Assembly: GCA_013791955.1 (NCBI GenBank)
Contig: VMSW01000007.1
Coordinates: 1,116,001-1,180,000 of the forward strand
DNA from: Propionicimonas sp.
Lineage (GTDB): Bacteria > Actinomycetota > Actinomycetes > Propionibacteriales > Propionibacteriaceae
DNA: 64,000 nucleotides
Direction: 5' to 3'
The position numbers and the translations under genes are program-made. Shown here one piece after another: positions 24,163-33,393 of the stretch (position 1 is the first letter of the stretch; every line of letters starts with the position of its first letter). Below the pieces are notes generated by a model, which did not search any database, had not been told where the DNA came from, and worked only from the letters and a program-made list of their open reading frames with translations.

Positions 24163-26304
24163 GTGAGCGCGAACCAAAGACCGCCCCGCAAACGTCCAGC
24201 TCCGGCCAAGGGCGGCCGGAAGATCGGACCACCAGCGGCCACGGACCCCCCGGCCAAAACGACCCGCACCGAGGTGCCGGCCACTGATCCAGCGGCCCCG
24301 GCTCCGGACGTGCCGATCCTCGATCTATCCCCGACGCTGGCAATCACCCGCGGCTTCGGTCGCATTCCAGTGCGCGCCGTCAGCCCGGTGGTAGAAGGCG
24401 GGGCCTATCCGGCGAAAGCCGTAGTGGGCGAGCTCATTCCGATCCGCGCCAAGGTCTTCCGGGAGGGCCACGACGCGGTCAACGCCTCAGTCATCCTCAC
24501 CGCCCCTGACGGCACCGAGCAGCGGATCGACCTGACCCCGATGGAGCCTCGCGGCCTGGACCCGTGGGAGGCCTGGGTCCGCCCCGACGTCCCTGGTGCC
24601 TGGAAGTTCCGCGTCGAGGGTTGGTCGGATCCCTGGGCGACCTGGTTGCACACTGCCGAAATCAAACTGCCGGCCGGCATCGACACCGAACTGGTCTGTT
24701 TGGAGGGACGCGCACTGCTGGAACGCACCGCGACGCGGGCCGAGGAGGCTGGGCAGACCGTCCAAGCAGCCATCCTGCGGGCCACCGCGATGCTGCTGCT
24801 GCCAGAGCGCCCCGCAGCTGATCTGCTCGAAGTGGCCACCGCTGGTGGCATCGTCGCGGCGATGGAGACCTACGGCCCCCGGGAGATGCTCTCCCCCACG
24901 GCCGATTTCGAACTCTTCGTCGACCGGAAGACCGCGCTCTTTGCCAGCTGGTATGAGTTTTTCCCCCGCTCGCTCGGCGCCACCTACAACACGCGCACCA
25001 AGAAGTGGACCTCCGGCACTTTCGACTCCTGCCACGCCCGGCTGGAAGAAGTCGCCGCCATGGGGTTCGACGTGGTCTATCTGCCACCCATCCACCCGAT
25101 CGGTAAGGCCTTCCGCAAAGGTCCGAACAACACCCTCGCCCCGCAGGCCAGTGACCCCGGCTCACCTTGGGCGATCGGTTCGGCGCAGGGCGGCCATGAC
25201 GCGATTCACCCCGAGTTGGGCGATTGGGACGCCTTCGACCGCTTCGTAGCCAAGGCCAAGTCGGTGGGCATGGAAGTCGCATTGGATTTCGCCCTCCAAG
25301 CCTCGCCTGATCACCCGTGGGTGCAAGGCCATCCCGAATGGTTCACCACCCGGCTGGACGGCACGATCGCCTACGCCGAGAACCCGCCGAAGAAGTACCA
25401 GGACATCTATCCGATCAACTTCGACAACGACCCGGCCGGGATTTATCGCGAAGTGGTTCGGCTGCTGAAGCTGTGGATCTCGCATGGGGTGAAGATCTTC
25501 CGAGTCGACAACCCACACACCAAGCCGGTGCAATTCTGGGCCTGGGTGCTGAAGCAAATCCGCGACTTCGATCCGGAGGTGCTGTTCCTGGCTGAGGCCT
25601 TCACCAAGCCCGAGATGATGCACGCTCTGGGCCGAGTTGGCTTCCACTCCAGCTACACCTACTTCACTTGGCGCGACACCAAGTGGGAGTTGACTGAGTA
25701 CCTCAACGAGCTGTCCAGCGAGACCGATTCGTTCTTCCGCCCGAACTTCTTCGTCAACACCCCAGACATCAACCCGACCTTCCTGCAATCGGGCAACCCG
25801 GCCGCCTTTGCCATCCGGGCAGTGCTGGCCGCGACGCTTTCACCTGCTTGGGGTGTCTACTCCGGTTTCGAACTCTTCGAGCACCTGCCGTTGCGTGCTG
25901 GCGGAGAGGAATACCTCGACTCGGAGAAGTACGAGTTCCGTCCCCGCGATTTCGCCGCCGAGCCCAATCTGAACCTGCTGATCGGTCGGCTGAATGAGAT
26001 CCGGAAGGCGCATCCCGCCTTCCAGCAGCTGCGGCAGCTCCGCTTCCTGGTCGCCCCGCACGATGACGTCCTGGCCTTCACCAAGACCGACGGTAACGAC
26101 ACCATGATCGTGATCTGCAGCCTCAATCCAAACCAGACCGTGGAGACTGAAGTCTCCCTTGACCTGCCAGCGCTGGGCATTCCTACCGGCTCAGTGCAAC
26201 TGCGTGATGAGCTCACCGGCTCCACTTTCACTTGGAGTGAGTCCAATTTCGTCCGGCTCACCCCGGCCACCCCTGCGCACATCCTGCACGTCGTGGGACG
26301 GTGA
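24163..26304 (+). CDS. glgE: Alpha-1,4-glucan:maltose-1-phosphate maltosyltransferase
   Basis: Extends alpha-1,4-glucan using maltose 1-phosphate. The 713-residue GH13_3 protein has a Lys/Pro/Ala-rich disordered tail (about 1-50), an N-terminal beta domain, and a barrel with nucleophile Asp in KIFRVDNPHTKP (about 448) and acid/base Glu in LFLAEAFTKP (about 477); YLPPIHPIGKAFRKG (about 306) is diagnostic. I chose GTG 24163 because it follows the glgX stop and places the tail at normal length. Its substrate is made by maltokinase (next gene) or by GlgM. Confidence 0.95.
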   Translation: MSANQRPPRKRPAPAKGGRKIGPPAATDPPAKTTRTEVPATDPAAPAPDVPILDLSPTLAITRGFGRIPVRAVSPVVEGGAYPAKAVVGELIPIRAKVFREGHDAVNASVILTAPDGTEQRIDLTPMEPRGLDPWEAWVRPDVPGAWKFRVEGWSDPWATWLHTAEIKLPAGIDTELVCLEGRALLERTATRAEEAGQTVQAAILRATAMLLLPERPAADLLEVATAGGIVAAMETYGPREMLSPTADFELFVDRKTALFASWYEFFPRSLGATYNTRTKKWTSGTFDSCHARLEEVAAMGFDVVYLPPIHPIGKAFRKGPNNTLAPQASDPGSPWAIGSAQGGHDAIHPELGDWDAFDRFVAKAKSVGMEVALDFALQASPDHPWVQGHPEWFTTRLDGTIAYAENPPKKYQDIYPINFDNDPAGIYREVVRLLKLWISHGVKIFRVDNPHTKPVQFWAWVLKQIRDFDPEVLFLAEAFTKPEMMHALGRVGFHSSYTYFTWRDTKWELTEYLNELSSETDSFFRPNFFVNTPDINPTFLQSGNPAAFAIRAVLAATLSPAWGVYSGFELFEHLPLRAGGEEYLDSEKYEFRPRDFAAEPNLNLLIGRLNEIRKAHPAFQQLRQLRFLVAPHDDVLAFTKTDGNDTMIVICSLNPNQTVETEVSLDLPALGIPTGSVQLRDELTGSTFTWSESNFVRLTPATPAHILHVVGR

Positions 26305-29300
26305 CCCACTGTCCGGCGAAGAGGCGTGGCGGGCCTATCTAGAGCAGGCCCGCTGGTTCGGCGGCAAAGGCCGTCAATACCGGGTTGCTTCGTTGACCCC
26401 CCTGCCGTGGTACACCGCCTTGCCAAGTTGGCCCGCGTTGCGCTCTGAGTTGGCAGTGATCGACTACGGCGACGGTCAGACCGAGACCTACCACCTGCTG
26501 GCCGGCTACCGCCCGGTTGGATCGGCGGCGTCGGCGCCGTCCATCGGACGCCTGGTACTACCTGAGCTAGGCGAGGTGGAGTTGTTCGAGATCGCCACCG
26601 ATGCCGAAGCCCGAGCTGCTTTCGTCGCAGCGCTGGTCGAGCAACCACCCGCGGGCATGAACTGGCTTGACCACTCCTGGTTCAACAGCTCCGATCAGGT
26701 GGGACTGTTTTCCGGAGAGCAGAGCAACTCCAATCTGCTAATCGGCGACCGCGCCTTGCTGAAGGTATTCCGCCGGCTGGAACCAGGACCAAATCTGGAC
26801 GCCGAAGTGCTGGCCGCCCTAAACGGCAGCCAGCTCACTCCGGCCCTCTACGGCACGCTCAGCCACCAGGGCACCGACTTGGCGATGGTGAGCGAGCTGG
26901 TGCCCGCCGCTGGCGATGGCTGGAGCCTGGCCACCAGTGCCTGTGCCGCGGGCGCGGACTTCACCGAAGCGGCCGCCGAACTGGGCACCGCGTTGCGATC
27001 ACTGCACCTGCACTTGGCGCAGACCTACCCGGTCACGGTGGCCGCCGGCGCCGAGATCGCCGCCCAGATGCAGCGTCGGCTGGCGAGCGCACTGGCCGAG
27101 GCCCCGGTGTTGGCCCCCTACGCCGAGGCTTTGCGGGGCACCTTCGACCAACTCGACGGTGCTGAGGTTGCCGTCCAACAGATCCATCGCGACTTTCACC
27201 TCGGCCAGGTGCTGCGGCGCCGTGCGGGTGGCTGGGCGATTATCGATTTTGAGGGCGAGCCGTTGACCAGCGCCGCCGAGCGACGTCGCCCCGATTCGGT
27301 ATGGCGCGATGTCGCTGGCGCCCTACGCAGTTTCGACTACGCCCGCAGCGCCCACCAGGCACCCGATTCCGACTCGGTGCGACAGTGGAGTCGCGAGGCC
27401 AGGCAGGCTTTCCTAGCTGCTTACCTTGGATCAGACCAGCTCCCGATCCAAGTACTGCGCGCCTACGAGCTGGACAAGGCCGTGTATGAAGTTCGTTACG
27501 AACTTCGAAACCGCCCTGTTTGGGCCCACATCCCACTCAGGGCAGTCCAAGATGAACTAACCGAGCTCCCCAGCGAGCCCCCGGTTCCCAAGCAAGGAGT
27601 AGCAATGGCACACGACCCCGCAGGCGGGCTGACCGGTTGGGATCTCGAAGGATTCCACAACGGTGGGGACACCGAATGCTGGCGTCGATTGGGTGCCCAC
27701 GAAATGACCGTGTTCGACGATGCCCGAGGCGAGGTGCAGGGCACCCGGTTTGCGGTTTGGGCGCCGAACGCCCGTGAGGTTCGGCTAAATGCCGATTTCA
27801 ACTGGTGGACCGGCGATGCGATGCATCTGGTGCCCGGCTCCGGAATCTGGGCGCTGTTCGTCGAGGGCGTCGGCGCTGGAACTTTGTACAAGTTCAACAT
27901 TCTAGGCGCGGACGGTACCTGGCGGGAGAAGGTCGATCCGGTGGCGTTCTTCGCCGAAATGGCCCCGGCCAACTCCTCCATCGTCTACACCTCCAAATTC
28001 GTCTGGGGCGATGAAGAGTGGCTGAGCCGGCGCGCTCAGACTCGGCCCCACGCCGAGCCGATGAGCATCTACGAGGTGCATCTGTCCTCCTGGCGTAAAG
28101 GCAAGACCTATCTCGAGCTGGCCGATGAGCTGGTCGAGTACGTCACCTGGCAGGGATTCACCCATGTGGAGTTCATGCCGGTCACCGAACACCCTTACGA
28201 GCCGAGTTGGGGTTACCAGGTCACCAACTACTTCGCCCCCCAATCGAGGCTGGGTCGCCCTGACGAGTTCCGCTACCTCGTCGATCGGCTGCACCAGGCT
28301 GGCATCGGCGTGATTCTGGATTGGGTGCCCGGCCACTTCCCCAAGGACGAGTGGGCGCTGGGACGGTTCGACGGCACCGCGCTCTATGAGCATGCCGATC
28401 CCCGTCAGGGCGAACATAAGGAGTGGGGCACCTATATCTTCAACTACGGCCGCAACGAGGTGAAGTCGTTCCTGGTCTCCAACGCGTTGTACTGGGTGAC
28501 TGAGTTCCACATCGATGCGCTGCGGGTGGACGCGGTGGCGTCCATGCTCTACCTGGACTACTCCCGCAATGAGGGTGAATGGGTACCCAACATCCACGGC
28601 GGTCGGGAGAATTTGGACGCCATCGACTTCCTGCGCTACGTCAACAAACATCTGTACGAGCGGGTGCCCGGCGTAGTGATGATCGCTGAGGAGTCGACCT
28701 CGTTCCCCGGCGTGACCAAGCCGGTCCACGAAGGCGGCCTCGGCTTCGGTTTCAAGTGGAACATGGGCTGGATGAACGACTCGCTGCGCTACCTAGCCTT
28801 AGAGCCGATCTACCGGCAGTACCACCACAACGACATGACCTTCGCCATGGTCTATGCCCACTCGGAGAACTTCGTGCTGCCGATCTCCCATGACGAGGTG
28901 GTGCACGGCAAGGGCTCGATGATCAACAAGGTGCCCCAGGACACGTGGCGCCAATTCGCCACTTTGCGGGCCTTCTACTCCTTCATGTGGGCCTTCCCGG
29001 GCAAGAAGCTCATCTTCGCTGGGTGTGAGTTCGGCCAGCGCAGCGAGTTCAACGAAGCCGTCAGTCTGGAGTGGTGGGTGAGCGAGCTGTGGGGCCATCA
29101 CGGCCTCCAGCGCATGTTCAAGGACCTAAACGAGATCTACCGCGCCCATCCGGCCTTCTGGGAGCTCGATTCTTCTCCGGACGGCTTCCGCTGGATCAAC
29201 GCCGATGATGCTGGTGCGAACACGTTCTCCTGGGTTCGCACTGACGCTGAAGGCCGCCACCTGGCCGCAGTGGTGAACTTCTCCTCCGAGCCGTGGACGG

Positions 29301-29506
29301 CCTATCGAATCGGGTTGCCGGCCACCGGCGCCTGGACGGAGATCTACAACTCCGACGCCGGGGTTTACGACGGCACCGACAACTTCGGCAACCTTGGCCA
29401 GGTGACCGCGACCACTGAGGGCTGGAACGGGCTGCCGGCCAGCGCCACCATCGTGGTGCCGCCGCTTGGCGCGGTGTACTTCGCCCACGCTCCGGAGCAG
29501 CATTGA
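26237..29506 (+). CDS. Maltokinase fused in frame to 1,4-alpha-glucan branching enzyme
   Basis: One uninterrupted frame encodes both enzymes. The maltokinase half (about 30-450) has QARWFGGKGRQ near its start, the catalytic-loop-like QQIHRDFHLGQVL and the metal-site IIDFEGEP, and ends after the family's usual terminal ELRNRPVWAHIPLRAV. The GlgB half begins at Met457 (27605): CBM48 (TRFAVWAPNAREVRLNADF), nucleophile Asp in ALRVDAVASMLYLDYSR, acid/base Glu in MIAEESTSFPGV. A linker of about 20 residues, without a stop, joins them. The true 5-prime start is uncertain: GTG 26237 lies inside glgE, ATG 26207 is an alternative, and the homologous region starts around 26312. Mak phosphorylates maltose with ATP; GlgB makes alpha-1,6 branches. 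Confidence 0.88.
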   Translation: MSPISSGSPRPPLRTSCTSWDGDPLSGEEAWRAYLEQARWFGGKGRQYRVASLTPLPWYTALPSWPALRSELAVIDYGDGQTETYHLLAGYRPVGSAASAPSIGRLVLPELGEVELFEIATDAEARAAFVAALVEQPPAGMNWLDHSWFNSSDQVGLFSGEQSNSNLLIGDRALLKVFRRLEPGPNLDAEVLAALNGSQLTPALYGTLSHQGTDLAMVSELVPAAGDGWSLATSACAAGADFTEAAAELGTALRSLHLHLAQTYPVTVAAGAEIAAQMQRRLASALAEAPVLAPYAEALRGTFDQLDGAEVAVQQIHRDFHLGQVLRRRAGGWAIIDFEGEPLTSAAERRRPDSVWRDVAGALRSFDYARSAHQAPDSDSVRQWSREARQAFLAAYLGSDQLPIQVLRAYELDKAVYEVRYELRNRPVWAHIPLRAVQDELTELPSEPPVPKQGVAMAHDPAGGLTGWDLEGFHNGGDTECWRRLGAHEMTVFDDARGEVQGTRFAVWAPNAREVRLNADFNWWTGDAMHLVPGSGIWALFVEGVGAGTLYKFNILGADGTWREKVDPVAFFAEMAPANSSIVYTSKFVWGDEEWLSRRAQTRPHAEPMSIYEVHLSSWRKGKTYLELADELVEYVTWQGFTHVEFMPVTEHPYEPSWGYQVTNYFAPQSRLGRPDEFRYLVDRLHQAGIGVILDWVPGHFPKDEWALGRFDGTALYEHADPRQGEHKEWGTYIFNYGRNEVKSFLVSNALYWVTEFHIDALRVDAVASMLYLDYSRNEGEWVPNIHGGRENLDAIDFLRYVNKHLYERVPGVVMIAEESTSFPGVTKPVHEGGLGFGFKWNMGWMNDSLRYLALEPIYRQYHHNDMTFAMVYAHSENFVLPISHDEVVHGKGSMINKVPQDTWRQFATLRAFYSFMWAFPGKKLIFAGCEFGQRSEFNEAVSLEWWVSELWGHHGLQRMFKDLNEIYRAHPAFWELDSSPDGFRWINADDAGANTFSWVRTDAEGRHLAAVVNFSSEPWTAYRIGLPATGAWTEIYNSDAGVYDGTDNFGNLGQVTATTEGWNGLPASATIVVPPLGAVYFAHAPEQH
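27594..27607 (+). promoter_or_regulatory. glgB: Internal Shine-Dalgarno and ATG for separate GlgB
   Basis: AAGGAG at 27594-27599 lies five bases before an in-frame ATG at 27605, the best ribosome site in this cluster. Initiation here yields a 633-residue GlgB of standard bacterial length starting MAHDPAGG. It implies that free GlgB is made from the same message even if read-through makes the fused protein. Confidence 0.75.
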
Positions 29507-30279
29507 GCGCTGACCAGTTGCCATTGAGCGTCCGCGATGGGTCGGCCGTCGCCGATTTCACCGCCGACGTGCCAGCAGAGCGCTACGACGCGTTACTTGC
29601 GCAGGCTTGCGAGTTGGCTTTCGCTGATCCGGCCGTACGTCGCCTCGAGGTGCTCGTCGCCGCCCCGGACTGGCCCCGTCGCCGCGCCTTGCACCGGGCT
29701 GGCTTCCGCCTGGACGGGGTGCTGCGGGCGCGGCTGGCGGGCAACCCGGACCCCATCGATGAGTGCCACTACTCACTCCTGCGCGGCGATTCGGTCGAGG
29801 GCCGCGAGGCCTTCACTGCGGTGATGAACACCGTCACCGCCCGCAAGCGGGTGATTGCGCACCTGCTGCTCACCGACGCCGACGGACGGGTCTGCGCGCT
29901 GGAAACCACCTTCAAACCAGATTACGAGCTACCTGGCGGCATTCTCGAGCCGGGTGAGAGCCCCCGCGAGGGGCTGGTCCGCGAAGCCGTGGAGGAACTC
30001 GATTTCCCGTTGGCGGTCGGTCGACTGCTGGTGGTGGATTGGCTGGCGCCCTACCTCGGCTGGGAGGACGCCGTCGAGCTGGTCTTCGATGGTGGCGTGT
30101 TCACTGAGGCGGACGCACTGCACGCAGACGGTCGCGAGATTCGGGCGGTGCACTGGCTGGAACCTGCTGCCGCAGAAGCCGTGATGGCCCCCTACGCCCA
30201 GGGACGGCTGCGCGCGGCCCTTTCAGCGCGTGCGGCTGGCCAGACGCTGTACCTCGAAGCCGGGCAGCTGATCAGCTGA
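29503..30279 (+). CDS. Nudix hydrolase with N-terminal GNAT-like segment
   Basis: A 258-residue protein. Residues about 1-95 look like the last part of a GNAT acetyltransferase fold (RRALHRAGFRLDGVLRARL then YSLLRGD), too short for a full catalytic domain. Residues about 115-250 form a Nudix domain with the box GILEPGESPREG followed by LVREAVEELDF: GX5EX7REUXEEX with Asp in place of the final Gly. The TTG start overlaps the glgB stop (TTGA), so it is coupled to the glucan cluster. Substrate unknown; it may clean up a nucleotide sugar or be a house-cleaning enzyme. Confidence 0.82.
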   Translation: MSADQLPLSVRDGSAVADFTADVPAERYDALLAQACELAFADPAVRRLEVLVAAPDWPRRRALHRAGFRLDGVLRARLAGNPDPIDECHYSLLRGDSVEGREAFTAVMNTVTARKRVIAHLLLTDADGRVCALETTFKPDYELPGGILEPGESPREGLVREAVEELDFPLAVGRLLVVDWLAPYLGWEDAVELVFDGGVFTEADALHADGREIRAVHWLEPAAAEAVMAPYAQGRLRAALSARAAGQTLYLEAGQLIS

Positions 30280-30288
30280 GGCCAAACC

Positions 30289-31167
30289 TCAGAACAGCGC
30301 GCTGGTCAGATCACGACGAGCCTTGAGCACGGCCGGATCGGCGCCACCAACGATTTCGAACAGTTCCAGCAGCCGCAGCCGCGTCCGCTCGCGATCCTCG
30401 CCCGCGCTCACCCGGATCAACTGGATCAGCCTGGCGAAGGCAAGCTCGGCAGCCCCGGTACTCAGCTCCACGTCGGCGGCAGCTAGTTGGGCCGCCACGT
30501 CCTGTTCGGAGGCGAGGGCTGCGGCCAGCACCTGAGCTGGATCGAGTTTGGTCACCCGGGCCAGCAGAGCCGCCTGGACCCGGCCGGCCTTGGCTTCGGC
30601 ATCATTGGGCGCATTATTGAGCAGCTTGTCGAACTCAACCACCGCCGCATCGAAGTCACCAGCGGCGAGCGCGGCGTCAGCAGCAGCGAAGCGCGGATCG
30701 GGGGCAGCTTCGGCGTCAATGCTGGCTGGCTCGGCGCGTCCAACCACTCCGTTGGCCGCGGCCACCTGCAACAACTGATCGAGGTATTCCTTGGCGTCGG
30801 CCTTGTTGCGGGTGCCTTGCCACAGTGGCGCGAGTTGCCCGGCCACCACTGCGATCACCGCAGGCACCGCCTGGATTCCTAGGGCGGCAGCCACCTGCGG
30901 TTCGGCATCCACATCCACTCGCGCCAGCAGGTAGGCGCCTTGCGCCTCATTGGCCAACTCGGTCAAAGCCACCGACATCTCGGTGGCCTCAGCCCGGGGC
31001 GAGTTGAGTTCCAGGACCACCGGGTGCTTCATCGACAGCGCCACTACGGCTTCCAGGCCTTTGGCATCGACCTCGATCACATAACTCGCCCCAGGCGGGG
31101 GCGGCGGGGCCTTGGCGGCGGCAACGATGCCGGACAGATCCATCGCACCTGCGGGATTGAAGCTCAT
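30289..31167 (-). CDS. Thioredoxin-fold co-chaperone-like protein (CnoX/YbbN type) without CXXC
   Basis: A 292-residue protein: thioredoxin fold at about 35-150 (VVLELNSPRAEATEMS, VDVDAEPQVAAALGIQAVPAV) followed by a helical TPR-like region (about 165-292). Where thioredoxins have WCxxC this protein has SPRAEA, so it cannot do dithiol exchange. The fold plus TPR tail matches CnoX/YbbN holdases. The ATG at 31167 has CAGAAT six bases upstream and no Shine-Dalgarno. It is divergent from pgm and convergent with the Nudix gene. Confidence 0.82.
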   Translation of the reverse strand: MSFNPAGAMDLSGIVAAAKAPPPPPGASYVIEVDAKGLEAVVALSMKHPVVLELNSPRAEATEMSVALTELANEAQGAYLLARVDVDAEPQVAAALGIQAVPAVIAVVAGQLAPLWQGTRNKADAKEYLDQLLQVAAANGVVGRAEPASIDAEAAPDPRFAAADAALAAGDFDAAVVEFDKLLNNAPNDAEAKAGRVQAALLARVTKLDPAQVLAAALASEQDVAAQLAAADVELSTGAAELAFARLIQLIRVSAGEDRERTRLRLLELFEIVGGADPAVLKARRDLTSALF

Positions 31168-31221
31168 ACGGGCATTCTGGCATGACCGACAAAGCGGGCG
31201 CGCACAGGGCAAGATAGCTGC

Positions 31222-32850
31222 ATGGCTCATGAACGCGCCGGGCAGGTAGCCCGCCCAGAGGACCTGATCGATCCTGATGCAGTGGTCGCCGCCTACTACG
31301 ACCTGGTTCCCGATCCGGACAACCCCGACCAACAGGTCGCCTTTGGCACCTCCGGACACCGCGGTTCGAGCCTGGACGCAGCGTTCAACGAGGCCCACAT
31401 TGCCGCCACCACCCAGGCGATCGTCGAGTACCGTGCCGGTCAGGGCATCAGCGGCCCGCTGTATATCGGCAAGGACACCCACGTGCTGTCGGCGCCAGCC
31501 TGGCGGACCGCCATCGAGGTCCTGCATGCCAACGGGGTGGTAATCCGCGCCGAGCGCGACGACGACTTCACCCCGACCCCGGCGGTCTCGCGGGCGATCA
31601 TTGTCTACAACCGGGATCACTCCGGCCCACGAGCCGACGGAATCGTGGTCACCCCATCGCACAACCCACCCCGAGACGGTGGCTTCAAATACAACCCGCC
31701 CAACGGTGGGCCCGCCGACACCGATGCCACCGGCTGGATAGCTGAGCGGGCCAACGAGCTCCTGCGCGACCCGTCCGCCATCCGGCGCACGCCCTATGTC
31801 AGGGCCGCGGCTGATGTGGACCGTTTCGACTATCTCGGCGCTTACTGCTCCGACTTGGGCAATGCCATCGATTTGGACGCCGTCGCCGCAGCAGGAGTGA
31901 AGATCGGTGCCGACCCGCTCGGTGGTGCTTCGGTGCAGTACTGGGGTTACCTCGCTGAGCGCCTTGGTTTGGACCTAACCGTGATCAACCCGACCGTCGA
32001 CCCCACCTGGCGTTTCATGACCCTGGACTGGGACGGCAAGATCCGGATGGACTGCTCCAGCCCGTACGCAATGGCCAGCCTGATCGCCAATCGCGACTCC
32101 TTCGACATTTCCACTGGCAACGACGCCGACTCCGACCGGCATGGCATCGTCACTCCGGACGCCGGACTGATGAACCCCAACGCCTACCTGGCCGTCGCGA
32201 TCCAATACCTGTTTAGCCATCGACCGCAGTGGGGAGCCACCGCTGGAATCGGCAAGACCCTGGTGTCCTCTTCGCTGATCGACAAGGTGGCTACCGATCT
32301 GGGCCGCAAGCTGGTGGAGGTGCCAGTCGGCTTCAAGTGGTTCGTCCCCGGGCTGATCAGCGGTGAGTTGGGTTTCGGCGGTGAGGAGTCAGCTGGCGCC
32401 TCGTTCCTGGCCAGGGACGGCAGCACCTGGACCACCGACAAGGACGGCATCCTATTGGCCCTGCTGGCTAGCGAGATCAAGGCGGTCACCGGCTCCTCCC
32501 CCAGTGAGTTGTACGCCGAACTCGAGGCTCGCCATGGCGCCTCCAGCTACGCGCGCGTGGACGCGCCAGCCAGCAGGGAGCAGAAGGCGAAGCTGGCCAA
32601 ACTCAGCCCAACAGATGTCACCGCCACCTCGCTGGCTGGTGAACCGATCACGGCCACGCTGACTCACGCCCCGGGCAATGGGGCAGCCATTGGCGGGTTG
32701 AAGGTGACCACCGCTTCGGCCTGGTTCGCCGCCCGCCCCTCCGGCACTGAAAACGTGTACAAGATCTATGCCGAATCGCTGCGCGGCGCTGATCATCTTG
32801 CCCAGGTCCAGGCCGAAGCCAAGCTGGTGGTCGACGCCGTCCTGGCCTGA
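31222..32850 (+). CDS. pgm: Phosphoglucomutase (alpha-D-glucose phosphate-specific)
   Basis: Interconverts glucose-6-phosphate and glucose-1-phosphate, feeding glycogen and nucleotide-sugar synthesis. The 542 residues include the phosphoserine loop [17 protein letters not shown] (about 144), the metal-binding loop [10 protein letters not shown] (about 299), the sugar-binding GEESAGASF (about 390) and the C-terminal phosphate-binding [11 protein letters not shown] (about 506). The ATG has CAAGAT six bases upstream, leaderless-like. It lies near the glg cluster, which would consume its product. Confidence 0.97.
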   Translation: MAHERAGQVARPEDLIDPDAVVAAYYDLVPDPDNPDQQVAFGTSGHRGSSLDAAFNEAHIAATTQAIVEYRAGQGISGPLYIGKDTHVLSAPAWRTAIEVLHANGVVIRAERDDDFTPTPAVSRAIIVYNRDHSGPRADGIVVTPSHNPPRDGGFKYNPPNGGPADTDATGWIAERANELLRDPSAIRRTPYVRAAADVDRFDYLGAYCSDLGNAIDLDAVAAAGVKIGADPLGGASVQYWGYLAERLGLDLTVINPTVDPTWRFMTLDWDGKIRMDCSSPYAMASLIANRDSFDISTGNDADSDRHGIVTPDAGLMNPNAYLAVAIQYLFSHRPQWGATAGIGKTLVSSSLIDKVATDLGRKLVEVPVGFKWFVPGLISGELGFGGEESAGASFLARDGSTWTTDKDGILLALLASEIKAVTGSSPSELYAELEARHGASSYARVDAPASREQKAKLAKLSPTDVTATSLAGEPITATLTHAPGNGAAIGGLKVTTASAWFAARPSGTENVYKIYAESLRGADHLAQVQAEAKLVVDAVLA

Positions 32851-32872
32851 TCAGATGTGCAAAGCTGGACCT

Positions 32873-33316
32873 ATGAACAACGACGATCTGTTTGTCTGCA
32901 TCGACCACGTCGGACTGGCCGTGCCCGACCTGGACGAGGCCATCAAGTTCCACACCGAAGTGCTCGGCTGGCGCGTGTTGCACCGCGAAACCAACGCCGA
33001 GCAGGGTGTCGAAGAAGCGATGCTCGGCACCGGCACCCAGGGCTCCCAAAACGCGCAGATTCAGCTGCTGGCACCGCTGAACGAGGAGTCCACCATTGCC
33101 AAGTTCATCGCCAAAAATGGCCAGGGGATGCAACAGCTCTGCTACCGCGTCAACGACCTGGACAAGGTCTCAGCGACCCTGCGCGAGCGCGGCGTCCGAC
33201 TGCTCTTCCCCGAGCCGAAGACCGGTACTGGCGGCTCGCGAATCAACTTCGCCCACCCCAAGGATGTCGGCGGCGTCCTGCTGGAAATAGTGGAGCCGGC
33301 ACCAGCCGATCACTGA
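32873..33316 (+). CDS. mce: Methylmalonyl-CoA epimerase
   Basis: Interconverts (R)- and (S)-methylmalonyl-CoA between propionyl-CoA carboxylation (or transcarboxylation) and the B12-dependent mutase. The 147-residue vicinal-oxygen-chelate protein has the metal-ligand segments IDHVGLAVPDLDEAIKFH (about 8), QNAQIQLLAP (about 60), QQLCYRVNDLD (about 85) and the final Glu in VLLEIVEPA (about 137). AAAGCT lies six bases before the ATG, with no Shine-Dalgarno. Its presence fits a propionate-type metabolism; the mutase genes are not in this window. Confidence 0.94.
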   Translation: MNNDDLFVCIDHVGLAVPDLDEAIKFHTEVLGWRVLHRETNAEQGVEEAMLGTGTQGSQNAQIQLLAPLNEESTIAKFIAKNGQGMQQLCYRVNDLDKVSATLRERGVRLLFPEPKTGTGGSRINFAHPKDVGGVLLEIVEPAPADH

Positions 33317-33331
33317 CCGATCAGAACCGCT

Positions 33332-33358
33332 GTCCAGTCCCCAAAAGGGGGACTGGAC
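33332..33358 (+). terminator. Hairpin downstream of mce
   Basis: GTCCAGTCCCC pairs perfectly with GGGGACTGGAC around an AAAAG loop, 15 bases after the mce stop. No T-run follows, as for many actinobacterial terminators. It separates mce from the coiled-coil gene. Confidence 0.65.
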
Positions 33359-33393
33359 CGGTACCATTTCGCCCTGACGAAAGGGAGGACAGC

